64,000 bases of DNA from Megamerina dolium (GCA_963854835.1 OY978526.1:32335001-32399000), one strand, 5' to 3'; counted from the first letter of the stretch, positions 44,480-59,200 are shown. Translations and numbers: made by a program. The notes: a model not told the origin generated them from the letters alone.

Positions 44480-46290
44480 ATTTAGCTAGGTGTATATACT
44501 ATATATGACAAAGGTGATCAAATCAGTAACTTTGGCTGAGAGCTATATAAAATGTATGTGCAGCGCATCAAAATTTCGTGAAACTATGCTATACTACCCA
44601 TATAAATATATAAACCTATTTATCATCTGAAATAATTAAAAAGTCATGACCAGTTAAAATGTAGTAGTAGCAGTTGACCGTAAATGCGCATTTTGGACTT
44701 TATTTAGATTTATAGCAAAATGATAAATTAAGCAAAGCATTCATTTTTAACCACTAAATTAAATTGTATTTCATAAATATCTCTTACAAATTATTATTAC
44801 GCTTCTTCTGCATTTTAGTCTATATGTAAGGGAGAGTTGTGAAAGTAGGACATAGTCTTGAATTTTAGGTACAAAATGCTTATTAACTTAATAAATGGTC
44901 AGGGATATGTATATGGTTTACATTCATATATATCAGAGATATGCTTGCTCAATGCAAATACCCGAATGTTCTGATTTTTATTACAAAAATATATAAAAAT
45001 ATATGTCATTTTCAAAATGTTGTCGAAAAATTAAAAGATAATAAAATAACAAATATTTTTCACTTCTGCAGTTAATGAATTACAAATAAAAATACTTACT
45101 TACCAGAAGAGGAGAAAACATTTTGAAAAACGTTGTTATTAATTTTTTAGATATATAGCAATAGCAAAAAACTACATATACAGCTGATCATATCTATTAC
45201 ATATATCTAAAAACATGCTTACAGTTTAGCTTATATTAGTACGTTTGACTTCTTTTGTTATGGTACATAAAAACGGAGAACATTGAGTGGTCACACTTTT
45301 ATGCCACACGAACTTTCGCACCTCTCCTTTATATTATACAAATTTCTTTCCGAAATCGACATAAAACTTTTTTTGTTTGTTTTTTATTGTTATTAATATT
45401 TATATCAATGTGTCTGAAACAAAAATTTTTTATTGCTGTACAGCAAAGTTGATAAAAAGGGTTTAACGCAAAATTGATTGTATTAATATTACTCATACTA
45501 CAAGTACCTTTATCATATCAAAATCATTTTCTTCTTTTTTATGTATTTCCATGTGACGTTTAATAAGATAAAAACTTTTGTTCTCCGAACTTTTTATTTT
45601 ATTATGAAAACAACTCGACAAACAAATTTTTAAAAGGAGCTAAAGATTTGCTTGCGAAAAATTTCCTTGCGAAATTTCGTTCATTTAATTTCGCAGTAGA
45701 ATAGTGCAGTACTGCCGCATTACGTTGGAATATTCAGCTGACCCTGACGGACATGAAACTACAAATAACCCATATTAATATTTTGTCAAAGTGTAAAATT
45801 GATTGAGGAGAACAATATAAAGACTCTTACGAGGAGTGTTCGGGTAAAAGTTACTAATATTACTTTTTAAATTATGAATTTTATTGATAAATAAATATCT
45901 TTGTTAAAATTGCGCTATATATTGTAATACTAAGGTATTAGCTGTGCTATTGTGATAATTAATCCTGACCTGCAGCTCAGTTTTGTATTTAGTACAAAAT
46001 AATAATAGCAAAGAAATAAAATCACGCTCTGGATTTGATTGTGCTAGTTTCATATTGTTACAATTACAATTAAAATGTGAAGTGCATATACCAACAAATA
46101 CAACATCATTTATCATTCCATGTAATAAATTGGCCCTGTATTAGGATCAATCGCCACGGAAACGCAGCTATTCTATTTTGTTTTTAAATATTCTTCTTTT
46201 CTTATGACACACTTTTGCTGATCAATAAGTACTCGTATTAGGAATGCAGACGCTATTATTGCTTTTTTTTTTTTAAGAAATCTCCTTTTA
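44480..46290. other. Intergenic, no gene seen
   Basis: AT-rich. Only short frames. Confidence 0.3.
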
Positions 46291-46298
46291 GGACGATA

Positions 46299-47543
46299 CG
46301 AGGCGGTCCCAGAACTACCCGACCTGACATATAGATGGCGGCAGTAGTTTGAAAAAAAATACTTTGGTGAAAAGTGGCAACCTTATAAAACATATGTTTA
46401 AGTTTCAGGGCGCCACGTTGTTTAGTATTTTTTTCGGAGCCATCGAAAGTTAACGACTTCAGTGAATTTGTAAACATGGAAAAATTGGTCACCGTTATGT
46501 AATTCAATACTTTCATTTGAAAGGTCCAAGGAATATTAAAGCTGAACTAGATTATACTTTGGGCGAGTCTGCTCCTTCATTTACGACCATAAAATATTGG
46601 GTGGCAGAGTTTAAACGAGGTCGCACGAGCTGCCAACACGAACACCGTAGGGGTCGACCAATTAAGGTGGCTACGCCAGGAACGGTTAAGAAAATCCACA
46701 AAATGTTATTGGATGATCGCCGGCTGAGAGTGTGAGAGCTATGTGAACTTACAGGCATTTCGAAAAGTGCTATATCTGGAGATAAAAAAAGCTATGTGCA
46801 AGATGGGTGCCGCGTTTGCTCACAATAAAATAAAAACAACGTCATGAAGATGTTTCTATAGAGTGTTCGGCGATGTTTCACAGTAATAAAGCCCAGTTTT
46901 TGCGTCGATTCGTAACCATGGATGAGACATGGGTCCACCACTTCATACCTGAGACAAGGGAGAAGTCAAAACAATGGACTGAAAGGGGAGAATCGTATCT
47001 AAAGAAGGCAAAGACAGTTCCATCTGCAGGCAAAATAATGGCGTCTTTTTTTTGGGATGCACGTGGGATAATTTTGATTGATTATCTTCAAAAAGGTAAA
47101 ACAATCAACGGCGAGTATTATGCTAATTTGTTGCAGCGTTTAAGTGATGAAATTAAAGAAAAAAGGCCGCATTTGGCGAAAAAGAAAGTGTTGTTTCATC
47201 AAGACAATGCACCAGTTCACACATCCGCTATTGCGATGGCCAAAATCAATGAGTTAAAGCTCGAATTGCTTCAGCACGCACTTTATTCGCCAGATTTAGC
47301 TCCTTCGGATTATTTTCTATTTCCAAATTTGAAAAATTGGCTTGGTGGTAGAAGATTTGCAAACAATGAAGAGGTGTAGTCTGCGGTAGATGGCTATTTT
47401 AATGATCTAGACAGTTCATACTATAAACAGGGTATCGAAGTGAAAAGTGTATAGAGTTAAAACGAGGTTATGTTGAGAAATAAAGACACATTTTCCCAAA
47501 TTTGTTTTCTTTGTTAGGTCGGGTAGTTCTGGGACCGCCCTTG
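46299..47543 (+). pseudogene. Irritans-type mariner element, inactive
   Basis: Ends GGCGGTCCCAGAACTACCCG (from 46302) and its complement to 47541 match over about 25 bases, with TA on each side (46297-46298, 47544-47545). The element length of about 1245 bases fits mariners. The catalytic half is open over 168 codons: FVTMDETWVHHF, VLFHQDNAPVHTS and LYSPDLAPSDYF hold the DD34D triad intact and are Himar1-like. The N-terminal half (SAPSFTTIKYWVAEFKRGRT...) is broken by stops near 46735 and 46830, and another stop follows NNEEV at 47379. The protein therefore cannot be made whole. Confidence 0.85.
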
Positions 47544-47545
47544 TA

Positions 47546-50500
47546 CACTTTTGATTCGTAAAACTGTGCAAAAAACGCTTTTGTTCTGCCGATAACCCCC
47601 CCGTTTAAGTGTTTTTTTTTTCTACGAGCCCCTGAGTACCGAGGCTGCGACAGCAATTGGTGTTCAGCCTTTCAGCAAAAAGTCTATGAGGATTATTTGC
47701 TCGGTATCCACCTTTGTCCATAGCCTAGCTACTCCTCATCGAAAACAGATGTACGACCCATAATTCTCTATTGAAGAAAAATTAAAGAATGAAAATATAA
47801 ATTTAAAATATAAATCCGAATATTTATAATTTTTTTTTTTATTTATGAATGCTGAACACAAATTAGACTTTGGGCAATGATTTGGACAAAACGCTTTGCG
47901 ATTTATCTAGGAAAGGAGGGTTAAATTCGTTGAATCAATACCTCATAGTCGACAAGAAGAGTTATTACATCGCACGTTATGCCATCCAGCGAATTACGGA
48001 TCGATATTGTCCTTTTTCCATTTGATCGTAAAACATGGAACATGAACGACACTGCTGCCAAATAAAAATGAATCGATGGATCAGTCTACATTTGTAGACT
48101 ACATTTGTATGTTGCTGTTTAATAGATGCGACGGCAATGTCTAATTTTATTTATATTAGCGAATTATATTTATCTGATTAATTTATTATACGCTTAAAAA
48201 TAAATTAAATAATAAAAAAATAAAACTAATATCGTTTAAAGCTATAATATCAAAATAGTATTTTAAGCTTTAGTGATTACTACTCCTTTAGAATTGCAAT
48301 CTATCAATATCATTATGTATCAAGTGCTATACACAATGCATTCACTTTGACAAGCCTTTAATCCGTCTTGTTAGACATATCTTCTAAGACAAATCGCTAT
48401 TTTCTTCTATTTTGTCTTTGACAACTTGATCTATAATGGATTGCTACTGGATGATGACAAAAACCAACGCATGTTTGCAAAATATTTTTGAAGACCTTGT
48501 TAGCATATTATTTCCTTTTGGGTGTGGACATTGTGTTGCCTGGGAAAAATATTGTCGTATGTGATTTAATACAATTTTCGGATTTAGATGTCAATGATGT
48601 GCCTACATATATGTTGATACTTAAAATAATTGACTCTACATTGTGATATTTGTTAAGAACAAAAATGTTGAGGTTTTTGAAGAAATGTCTTGAACTCTTT
48701 TCCAAAAAACCGTCGAATGTAATATACTTTCGTACTACAACATTTTTCCCAGTCGGCGATATCTATTTGCATGTATATCTAAATACATATTCTATCTATC
48801 TACATACATATGTAAACCGTTTTTCAACAGACACCAACTACCGTTTTATGTTATTTTGTCGACATGGTGACACATTAAATTTATGGCTTAGCATTTTTTT
48901 GGTCTGATGAGCTTATTTTTAGTATTAAAGTAAAATGGTTGGCTCTTTGAAATGTACCACGCAATTTTGAAGGATACGTGAACCTGCATTTAACATTAAG
49001 TACTGCTTTTACATTTGAGTAAATATGCATGTAAATACACATAAGTACATACATATGTACATATGTAAATCATGTGTTGGAAAATGTAAATTGATTCGAT
49101 GATGTAAGTATGTAAGTGAATATCTACCACATTCGGTTGATGCAATCAAAATTTTGCTGTAATTAATTGTATTTTCAACAAGAAGGTATCGCAATTAAAT
49201 TTATACAATGTCATTTTTAGTTATTTGTGGTATTGCTTCGTTTAAGAAAAGTAACTACGTAATTAATTATTGTCAGTAACGTTAGATCGTGATAGAATAA
49301 TACAACATGTCCAAAATGTACTATTCATGCAACAAAAAATTGGAAATTAAAAAAAAAGTACACTTGTATTACGCACCACTTAATCCAACAACTAGCATTA
49401 GTTTTCAACATTTTTTGTGGGAAGCGGTTCTCTTTTAATTGAATTCGTATCTGCGAAAAATGTTGAAAATCAGTAATACAATTTTATTTTTTTGCTTTTG
49501 CTGGGATGCAAAAATGTAAAAACGATACTAACACTTTTTTTTTTTTGTAATAAAGATATAGAAATCAACCTAGCTACATAAAAAGTAATAAAAAGTACAA
49601 ATGCTTTCACATACAAACCTTTATCTGTCGTTAAAAATATTTGGATCGTTGAACTCCAAAAGAAAAAGTTGGATTTTTAAACGTCGATTGCCAGCAATGG
49701 ACTATTTACCCAATTTGATTGTTTAATACAGATTTAAATAGACCTTTCGTCATATTTGTAAACAATTGTCCATAATAAATTTGATCATTCTATATCGTAA
49801 TATTTAATTAAGCACAATTTACGGGCAATTTCGAGTCCATATAAATCTTTGCAACAGACTTGCATAAATTTCCCATAATCACTTTTCATAGACTCTAAAT
49901 AATGGCGATGAAGTTCATTGATTCTTTATTTATTTGACTATGCAGCATGTGCTCCATGTATGCGTGCGTATGCACGTTCATGCTATCAAATACGTAAATA
50001 TAGCCACATTGCCATATCTTCATTTATATTTTTAGGGGGTGACTCAATACGTTTGCAGATTTATAAAAAAAAAACAAAAGACTCATAAATTGTCGAAATA
50101 AAATTTTCTATTTAATTTTTCTATTTGTTAGCCTAGGACATTTTTGCGTATGAATCACAATATTTGTTCGTATCAAAGTTGTTCATAATATGATTCTTTT
50201 GAAATCAAATATTGTTAAAAGAAATTCCTGTTATGCGCTATTGTCATATAATTCGCAGAAAATTTGGACTAAGTGTATCGACCTAAAAGGAGATTAACTT
50301 TGTCTCAACGGCATCACTTCTAAATATATTTACAGCGAGATGTTACTCGTTAATTAAGAGACATAAAAAGAATTCGTTTGAAAATTTATTCACTATATAA
50401 TGTGTTTACATACGTTTATGGTCCTTATAGTATAACATTTGCAATAGACATTCAAATTAACGAAGAAAAAAAATGTTGTATTATTTTGTATACCACATTT

Positions 50501-51503
50501 ACGTAAGTACGTATGCTTGAAGCACGTCACAGTGAATCATCCTTATTCTGACAACATCAATATAAACAGATTCTTTTCGATTCATTACACTTTCACTAAA
50601 TTTCTTTTTGTTTTATTAGCATGAGAGTTTATTTACCCGATGGCGATATCCAACCAAATTTAAATATTTTGTGTGGCTCTTAAATTTGACCTTGTATTTA
50701 TGAAAGTATGAGCATTGGCGAAAACAAAAACATCACGATAAGTTTGCAATAAACATACTAGTATTTTCATGACCGCTGCCAAAATATGTAGACTACAGTG
50801 CTGCACAAATAAAAATTGGTTTGATAGAAGAAGATAAACTCACAATCACCAAACAAGCACTTTTAGCGCTTTGATTGACTTAGTTCTAACGAATGGACCA
50901 GCCTTTATTCATTCGATCCCGTACGCAGTAATATTTACGAAAATATGCGAAGATTATCGACCATATGCATAAGGCATCCTCGTGCAGTAGTCTAATATAA
51001 ACTGTTGGTGTCTGGCTGTTTGGTTGTAATGGAAAACCTACGAAAGCTTGTAGCCTTAGATTCGTCCTATCAAGCATCACGTGCAACAATGGTATAAAAC
51101 AATACGAATAATAATTTGAAAATACTTACGATTTCCTCTAACTATTATTATAAGTTTACAATATGTGCTGGGGGGGTTTTGCAGCAATTCCATTTGATAT
51201 TAAATATCGCAATGTATAAAACACATGCTTTTGTACATACATCTAATGAAATTTGTATATTTTATTCAATTTGCATTACTTTGAGATGCCTAAGGCGAAG
51301 TGTGTCATTAGAAATTTGTCCATAAAAAAGTAAAAAAAAAATTTATCAATCCTCAAATATATTTTTGCACCGCTCGTACGCAATGCCCAATTAAAATATC
51401 ATATTTTTACGTAGTCCACAATAAATTTAAAATAAAATGTTATAAAGAAATAGGAAAACGAATAAAAATATGTAAGATGACCTTAATTGCACTTAAGAAT
51501 TAA
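47546..51503. other. Intergenic, gene-poor
   Basis: AT-rich, with no confident coding exon, RNA gene or repeat family. The ATG frames are short and unrelated to known domains. Confidence 0.35.
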
Positions 51504-51816
51504 ATATACGACACTTATAGGCGTCGAAGGGCCTCTTCCAGTGCTTTTGTGCGTATTAAATTTTGGACAATATTAGAAGAGACCTACTTATATTAGCCGA
51601 ACGGCAGACAACTTGTGAAATTACTTTTTCCGAGCTTTGTCACAGGGCTCTTTTAGAAGCTTTTTCATGGCAAATTGTTACTGCTGGAAAAAATGCCAAT
51701 CGATTGCTAGAAGGAGATTGCCGTTGGAAAGAAAAATCTTTTCGATATTAGGGTTGACCTTCAGCTGGGAATTGAGCCTCGACCTACACATCAGAAGGCC
51801 AATGCACCAACCACTA
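51504..51816 (-). mobile_element. tRNA-derived SINE, copy 12 (diverged)
   Basis: GACACTTATAGGCGTCGAAG, TTAGCCGAACGGCAGACAAC and the inverted head remnant CCTCGACCTACACATCAGAA are all in order. It is more diverged than other copies and lacks the last bases of the head. Confidence 0.8.
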
Positions 51817-52067
51817 TATGCTTTTATGCTTTTATCTAATAATCGGTTATACTGATTATGGGTATGACAGGTCTCCACAGCTGACATGTTAAACTAAGTT
51901 ACGTCTCGGGTAAGTGACGCTATATCGATTTGGTTTCTAAGTTAATGTTTTTAAGTTTATGCCTCGGGTAACGCGCTTTAGACCTATTTATGTTAATTTT
52001 ACCAATATAACAGACAAACTTTACGCATTGTCAAAAAGTTGTGCTTGTATTTTGTGAACAACCAAAA

Positions 52068-53055
52068 ATGAATTTTTCGATTTTTACAATGTTTGAAATT
52101 ATTCAACAAAGAAGGTTCATTAAAGTTTGTCTGCGGAATGAAATTTCTACAGACAAAACGTTGAGAATATTGCAAAAATCTCTCAGTGAACAGGCTCTAT
52201 CGAAAATACGAGAATATACAGGTATACAGGTATAAATTGTTAAAAGACGGTCAAAAAAGCGTTGAAGACGCAGAACGGCCCGGACGACCAATTGCATCAA
52301 TTGGTGAAAAACATGTTAATCAAATCAATGAATTGGTGCTTGAAACTCGTCAAATCGTCGGTTGATGGTTTGAGACGTTACTGATATTGTTGGAATATCG
52401 AAAGGATCAGTGAAAACCATTTTGAAAGATCAATTGGGCCTGAGAAAAGTCAAACCTCTTTTGGTTCCAAAAACGGTTTTTGGAAAACAACGTTGCGTTG
52501 ATGTGCGTGAAACAATGCTTTCTGACTATCAGAACAAGATGGAACGCATTATTATTGTACATGAGATGAGATTTGGCTTAATGCACCAAAGTCGCTCAAA
52601 ATTCAAAATGCCAGTTTTCTTCGATGTTCGTGGTGTGGTGTACTATGAACTCCTTCCGTCCGGCCAAACTGTCAATAAGGAACAGTATTTGAGTATTATG
52701 CGTCGTTTGTGTGAAGCTATTCGCCTCAAAAGGTCATATTTGTGGAATGACAACTTGGGTTTTTGCACCATGATAAAGCGCCATCTCACACTGCACTCGT
52801 TTTTCGTACACATTTCGGCAAAAACTCGATCCATAACGTTGCACAACCACCGTTTTCACCTGATTTAGATCCGTGTGTCTTCTGGTTATTCGTTAGACTT
52901 AAGAGACCGCTCCAGAGACTCTCCATTTTCTGTCGATAGTTGAGATACAAGCGCAAATCAAATTTTACAAGTGTTTTGATGATTGGAAAAAAGGTTAGCG
53001 TAGGTGTATTGTATCGGCTACTACTTTGAAGAAATTGATTTGGAAGAATAAATAA
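52068..53055 (+). pseudogene. Mariner-like transposase, another lineage, inactive
   Basis: MFEIIQQRRFIKVCLRNEIS opens the N-terminal helix. After several stops the frame resumes with GSVKTILKDQLGLRKVKPLL, then FKMPVFFDVRGVVYYELLPS and VNKEQYLSIMRRLCEAIRLK. The region before the catalytic Asp is clear, but HDNAPSHTA is damaged (TMIKRHLTLHSF) and the SPDLAPCDF remnant is in another frame. Frameshifts and stops are many. Confidence 0.75.
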
Positions 53056-55030
53056 AGATTTTTAAGTTGTAATCAATTTTTTGCCATAGTAGTATATTAC
53101 GAGTATGATCCATTACATGTTGAATAATAACAAATTTTATATAAAAACAATAAAATCACTTTTTAATTGGAGGTACATTTATAGTTTCTGTTTTCATTGT
53201 TTCAACATTTTATTTAATTAAATATTATATAACAACTGCTACGTTAACAAAATGACTTAAATACTAAATTTTATCGAATGGTGCTATCCAATTTAATTAC
53301 CAAACTCTTTGAAATAATTTATAAAATGGCAAATATTTTCGTATATTAATTTTTATGAAACAATATTTGACTACCTTGAAAATATCATTAATTAACATAA
53401 ACAGCAATATTAGCACGTCAGTCATTTATTTTAATTGAAAATATTGTAGGTATGCTTCTACATATATGTGGGTATCTACATATATTTGAGTATTATTTCA
53501 TTTATGAATGATCAAATAGACAGAAGCACCTAAATTGCAGTCCTTAGTTTGTAAAGAGTACAAATATACAAGGAAAATCAACAGCTTACATAATATCATC
53601 TTCACGTATTTCGAATCAATGATCACATGAACGAGCGTGAACGAATTTTTATAAATCTAGGTACTTCTTTATATCAATTATGTTCACCGTCATTTATTTT
53701 CTTCGGAATTCTTTGCTAGATTAATGTTGACATTACTGCTGGAGTTTACAATGAAGTAATAAATCAGGGAGAGTACATATTTCTATAGAAAATCAGTGCA
53801 TTCATTATTTATTTACGCTCAATTTATCTCTCAATATTTTAAGCTATTTATTAAACAGGCGGATTTTTGTGTGTTTCATGCTTGATAAATTTTACAATAA
53901 CGAAAAAATAGTGATTTTTCCTAAAAATTCAACTGTTGTGATTCTCTTTTTAATTTTATTTAATTTAATAATCTTTCAGGAACGAATCATATCTTGTCTA
54001 AAGAGATTTAGACACAAATAGAAAATAAAAATCATATATGCGTTCTTAGTTTCTAAATGTACTAATGCCACAAAGTGGTCGTTCATTTCAAAATTTGTTT
54101 TTCTTCAAACTTTTACAAATTCATGAATAAATAGTCAGTGGGAGGTGATTGACAAAAGCCCTATAAAACGAAAATCAGGTATATTTTCTTTTCACTTGTC
54201 TCTAACGAAGTATCTAGTAAAATTTATAACGCTGCATCATAACTTAAAGGTAATAAGATGAATTAAATTACAAAATTTATGAAATATAAAATTTTACTAA
54301 AAACTTAACCACATTTTTTCCTGCTTTTTTGTTAATTGCATCATAAATTGAGGCATATGTATATTTAAATTGCACTTTAAATTCACTAGAAGCTGAAGTT
54401 GATCACAAACAACGTCTATATAGTACATGTGTTTTATAAAAAAACTCGGACATTTAACGGCCCACTCAATAATGGAGAGCGTGGAGCATTAATTGTGCTC
54501 GAACTAATTACGCAAGTTTTCCACAAAATGCGTTATTTGATTTCATTCTATCTTTCGTCTACTAATCTACTATTTCGTTGGTTTTATTCAAAAGATTCGT
54601 ATAAAAAACGTGTACGCAATACGTGAAGATGCTCTAATTTACGTCATTGATTTTCCTATGCTACATCATTCTACCATAATCACTCATATTTACTAGGTAT
54701 CATCAATTCAATCGTAATTTTTTTATCCTGAGGAGTGTTATTATCCTATCTCTTATGCACGCATGAATAAACACAAACAGTATGGGCATTTCTAAGGAAT
54801 AGGCTAAAAAGAATCTGAAAACATTTCAAGTTCCAATAAATTATAAAATATACATATATTCTTGGTGCAAATAATAGTTCAGTATCACTACCTTGAAACT
54901 CACTACTTCTGCAAACATTTTTGTCTAAATGGTTTATCATGTGTATTTAAATTCTTATAATATTAGGCGTGATAGCGCTGATAAATTTTAGCATACTCGC
55001 TACATTCGATGCCTTTCATTTTTCCACTGT
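53056..55030. other. Intergenic, no gene seen
   Basis: AT-rich with only short frames. Confidence 0.3.
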
Positions 55031-55034
55031 ATAG

Positions 55035-55260
55035 AGATGTTAATTACCGATATCTATTCATTTAAACGTCAAAAATCTTATAATTAAGAAGAGAAGAAAA
55101 AGGAAAAATGTTTCGACAGAAATATTTCACTATAAATTTTATCAATTAAATAATCAAAATTTGTTCTATTTAAAATATATATATAAAAAATCAAATTAAC
55201 TCTGTTTAGCATCTACCTTGATTTATTTGCACAAAGATAGCGAGTTGTTGAATAAAACAA
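55035..55260 (+). repeat. Dispersed repeat R3, longest copy
   Basis: Includes both the 5' part shared with 32955-33155 and the 3' part shared with 44395-44462, thus defining the family as one unit of at least 220 bases. Confidence 0.5.
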
Positions 55261-56145
55261 GGCTATTATTACAGACCTAACACAATTGTAATTCAGTTCA
55301 GATCCTTTACTTTTGAATTCTAAATTCATACAGATTGATCTGAATATTCTTGCAAAAATGTGGATATTATTTACTTAAGTTATATGGAAGGTAACACTCC
55401 CTGTTGTTCAATCTCATCCATTTTTTTCCACTGTTTTTTTTTTTATAAAGATATTAGGAATATTTTCGATTCATCATTTTACTTTAATTCGTTAGTTAAA
55501 GAAATTAAGTATACTATATTAATATATGGTAGAAGTAAAATAAGTACTTGACTGGGCCTAATTTTTCAATTTAATTTATGTTATACAGGCACTCATCTAA
55601 TGCTATAAGACAACCAACCAATTTTGATCACATATTTTCATATTTTATGCATAAGAATGTCGCGTTCGTAGCCTAGGAAATGCCCATATGTAACGTATGA
55701 ACATATGATTTGAATTGTTTGAATATACTAAACAAATTATAAATTCGAATATTTTTACGGTTTTACTTTATACCATGCTGCAAGAAACGAAGTATTTCCA
55801 CGTTTTTCTTTTTTGCCAGCCATTTCAATAATTGACATAGAAGCTGACTCTGACTATGTAAAATAAATGTCTTAGAACGAGCAGATACTGAAATCACATT
55901 TAGCATTTGGTAGAGCTAAAATTTACTCAAATTCAATATTAAATGTTGAATTTGAAGATTTAGCGTGATAGAATGGAAACTTATTTGAAATGTCAAAATT
56001 TGGAAAGAAAATGTTAAAAACCAGCAAATTAATTTTAGTATTTTTCAGTGGAACTACCTCCCATTTTTTGAATATGATTTATCTATTTTACCTACACTTC
56101 TACATAATGTATCCTATATCCAAGTATGTATTAGTCACAGTTCGT
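55261..56145. other. Downstream of the receptor gene, no gene seen
   Basis: AT-rich. Holds nothing recognised beyond the probable receptor poly(A) signal at its right end. Confidence 0.3.
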
Positions 56146-56151
56146 TTTATT
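56146..56151 (-). terminator. Poly(A) signal for the receptor gene
   Basis: AATAAA on the minus strand, about 90 bases past the receptor stop codon. Confidence 0.45.
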
Positions 56152-56242
56152 TCTTAATATGTGGTAACACACATATGCTCGTAATCTTGGTTAAATGGAA
56201 TGTTCATAATGTTCCTTTAATTTAAAAAAAAAGTTCACTTCA

Positions 56243-59200
56243 TCATAATGAGATTGGCATCCCGTGGTGCAAATTGACATCTTTAGCTGTTCTTTTTGGA
56301 TTAACGCTTCTCGAAAGTGTTGTGCTTGGCGATGGTGCACCGTTAGATGATGAGGATGATGCCGACGGTGATGATGATAATGATAATATTTCTTTCCGTT
56401 TTTGTGTATGAACACTACTACCGCTACTGTTGTCTTTTCTTACTTTGAATTTTTTGCGTGGTTTATACCGATACTTCTCAGGTGTTTTATCACGCTTCCG
56501 AAGTTGTGGGCCTGCTGAACTATGCCCCATGCCAGGAAGATGAGTTCGCATCAATTCAACTCGAGGACTTGATTGCAATACAAGCGCATCTTGTTTTCGT
56601 CTGCTGATTATACGCGAGAGTTTTAGACGAGTACGCGTGGGTTGAGGAGTACTCAGCTTGGCAACAGTTTTCACTGGGTGTGTGCTACCAAAGCTAGTTG
56701 TCGTCGCAGTTGACGTGCTCAAAATGACCGGTTTTATAAACATATTGGTCTCATTTTCTGAGCAATCCGGACTGGAATTTTTCTTACGATTTCGACTACG
56801 CTTTAACAAACAGTCATCGGTAGACTTGCCATTAGATTTGACTACATCATTTTTAAGGGGTAGCAAACTCTTTAGTTCCTTCAAACAAATTGTATTTTTT
56901 TGCGATGGGCTCGGTTGTGAGCGATAATACCTACTAATGTCTTCCTCGCGCAACGAAGTGGCATCGCTACCGAACGAAAGTTGTGAGATCTGTGTTTGTA
57001 AAGTATGGCATTTTTGTTGAAGACCCTCTGTTTCACCTTCGCCCCCAGCACTGTTCGGTGGATCGATAGACAGGGAACGATTGTACTGTGCCGATCGTAC
57101 ACCGTGACCACTATCACCATGTATGCGTGCACCAGCACCACCACCAGCTCCACCAGTACTGTTAATTGTTGTCGTCGTCGTCGTTGTACGCACGCTGTCC
57201 TGTAGAGAAAGATGATGGCTTGGGTCACGACATTGCAATTGTAGAACTCGATACGAGTTGAAGTGCTCAAAAGCATTGCTATTCACCGTTGTGTGCAGCC
57301 GCATTGAACCATTCTGACGCAATAGGGCACTGTAATTATGATGCTGGGTCTGATATTTCTCAGAGAGTCCGCAGTGTCTTGCTAGTGTCACCTGAAAAAT
57401 AGAGGAGCACACAAACACAAGAAAAAGTGCCAAACAAACAATAATATGGATGGTAAAGAAAATTGAAGAGGAAGAAGCAGAGAGTTGCATTTAGGTAAAA
57501 AGGATAGAATATTGCAATCGAGAGAAGAATGACGAAGAATGGCTCAGTAGGCTTACCTTGAATGCTTCTCGAAACTTGTGACTCATAATATTATACAGCA
57601 GCGGATTGATACAAGTGGATAGAAAGTACAAGATGCCAGATGTGTAATCGAGTATGTGGAAAATGCTATTAAATAATTCAGAATTTATACCGGCCGTTGA
57701 ACCATAAACAGCCGTCAAACGCTGTGCGTGAAATGGAGCCCAACAAATGAAGAATGCCACGGCTACAGCAACTGTGTAAGGAGAAAAAGAGTTTCCAGAT
57801 GAGTGTAACATTCTCTTGAGAACCGTACTTTTATTATAACAAAATTAAAACAGAAAATGTTTAATGTCATTTCAAGTTTTTTGTTGTTGTTTGCTTTATC
57901 ATTGAAATCATGCAACTCAATGGCTGGGTCGTCTTGTTATTGGATGATTTACTCTTTTGTTTGTTTATTTACTACCTACGTACATCATTTTTAAGAAGAG
58001 TTTTTTCTAATCTCTCAATTATACTAAAGCATTTTTGTTACAGCGTTGTCCTTGCGTTGATGGCATTTTCTCGTATTTACTTGTAATAAATAACGAATCA
58101 CTTAGTTAAATATATTTGTACTGTGTACATGAATCGTAGAAAAGTCAATGTATGTGAGTACACAATAAAATTACACTTTGAAAATTTATATTCCAACGCA
58201 TAGAAGACGTACATGAAGGATTATATATGTATTAATTTGCGTTCTTGTAGTTTTTGAATTTACTGAGTACTGAACGAGTAGCGGATAATGTGCAATCAGG
58301 ATCTGTATGCGTTTTATGCTTACCAGTTTATCGCTAGCCCGTCGCAACCACTAGTAATTTCTGCTAAATAATCCTATATATACTTACCAAGCATACGGAT
58401 TACACGACTTTGTGCACTTATACCCCGTTGTATATCGTAGCATCGTCGTGGCACTGCTTGCAGTAAACGGCTTCGCTTTAGCTTCACACCTATGAGTACG
58501 TACAACACACAAATGGCAGTCATGGGGCCGCCAAAAAATATGAATCCTGAAATTGCGAACACATGTGCAAAGAAATCATTTTGCATCTAAAAATAGTCAA
58601 GGAAATATTTCACATAGAGCATTAGAAAACTACGCATTACAAATATTCGGATAATGACTACTACCCGTTATAGGAACACACAAAGAAAAGAGTGGAATAA
58701 AAAACCGCACACATTTTTATTGGTCGTTGACCACAAAAATGCTTCTTTTGCCTCAAATCTCAAATGTTTCTTGTAAACATTGACAAATGCTTGCCTTGAT
58801 GAAAATTGTTTATTTGTTCAAGAATTGTACACATTTTCCGAAACAAAAATAGAAATATGTTTTCGAAATAAAAACTTTATTTTACACCAAACACTCCGTA
58901 TTCCAGTGCACTTTTATGTATTAAATTCAGTGGGTCTATCTATATGATTTGGTGGAATTAAAGGTAAATGCTGTTGAGATGATTGGGGTAAAATCAGAAT
59001 CAGAGCATCACATGTGTCCTTTAAAAAGCACTCGAATAATAGTAAAATGAATTTTAAACTATAGTTTTCAGGAGTTGGCAAATTTCGACGTTTTTTAATC
59101 CAAACACTTGAATTGGCCGCACCCTGTATTTTAATTAAACACATTTGTTTTTTCAGGCAAAGAAATTTCTATGGTTTCACGTAAGATATCATTTGTGTTT

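Noticed and set aside
50886..51089. 67-codon minus ORF
   Set aside because: No homology recognised, and alternative frames are equally plausible; no supporting splice signals.
56658..57276. Several ORFs overlapping the receptor tail on both strands
   Set aside because: They are shadows of the long minus-strand receptor exon, whose frame continues the TM7 exon in phase.
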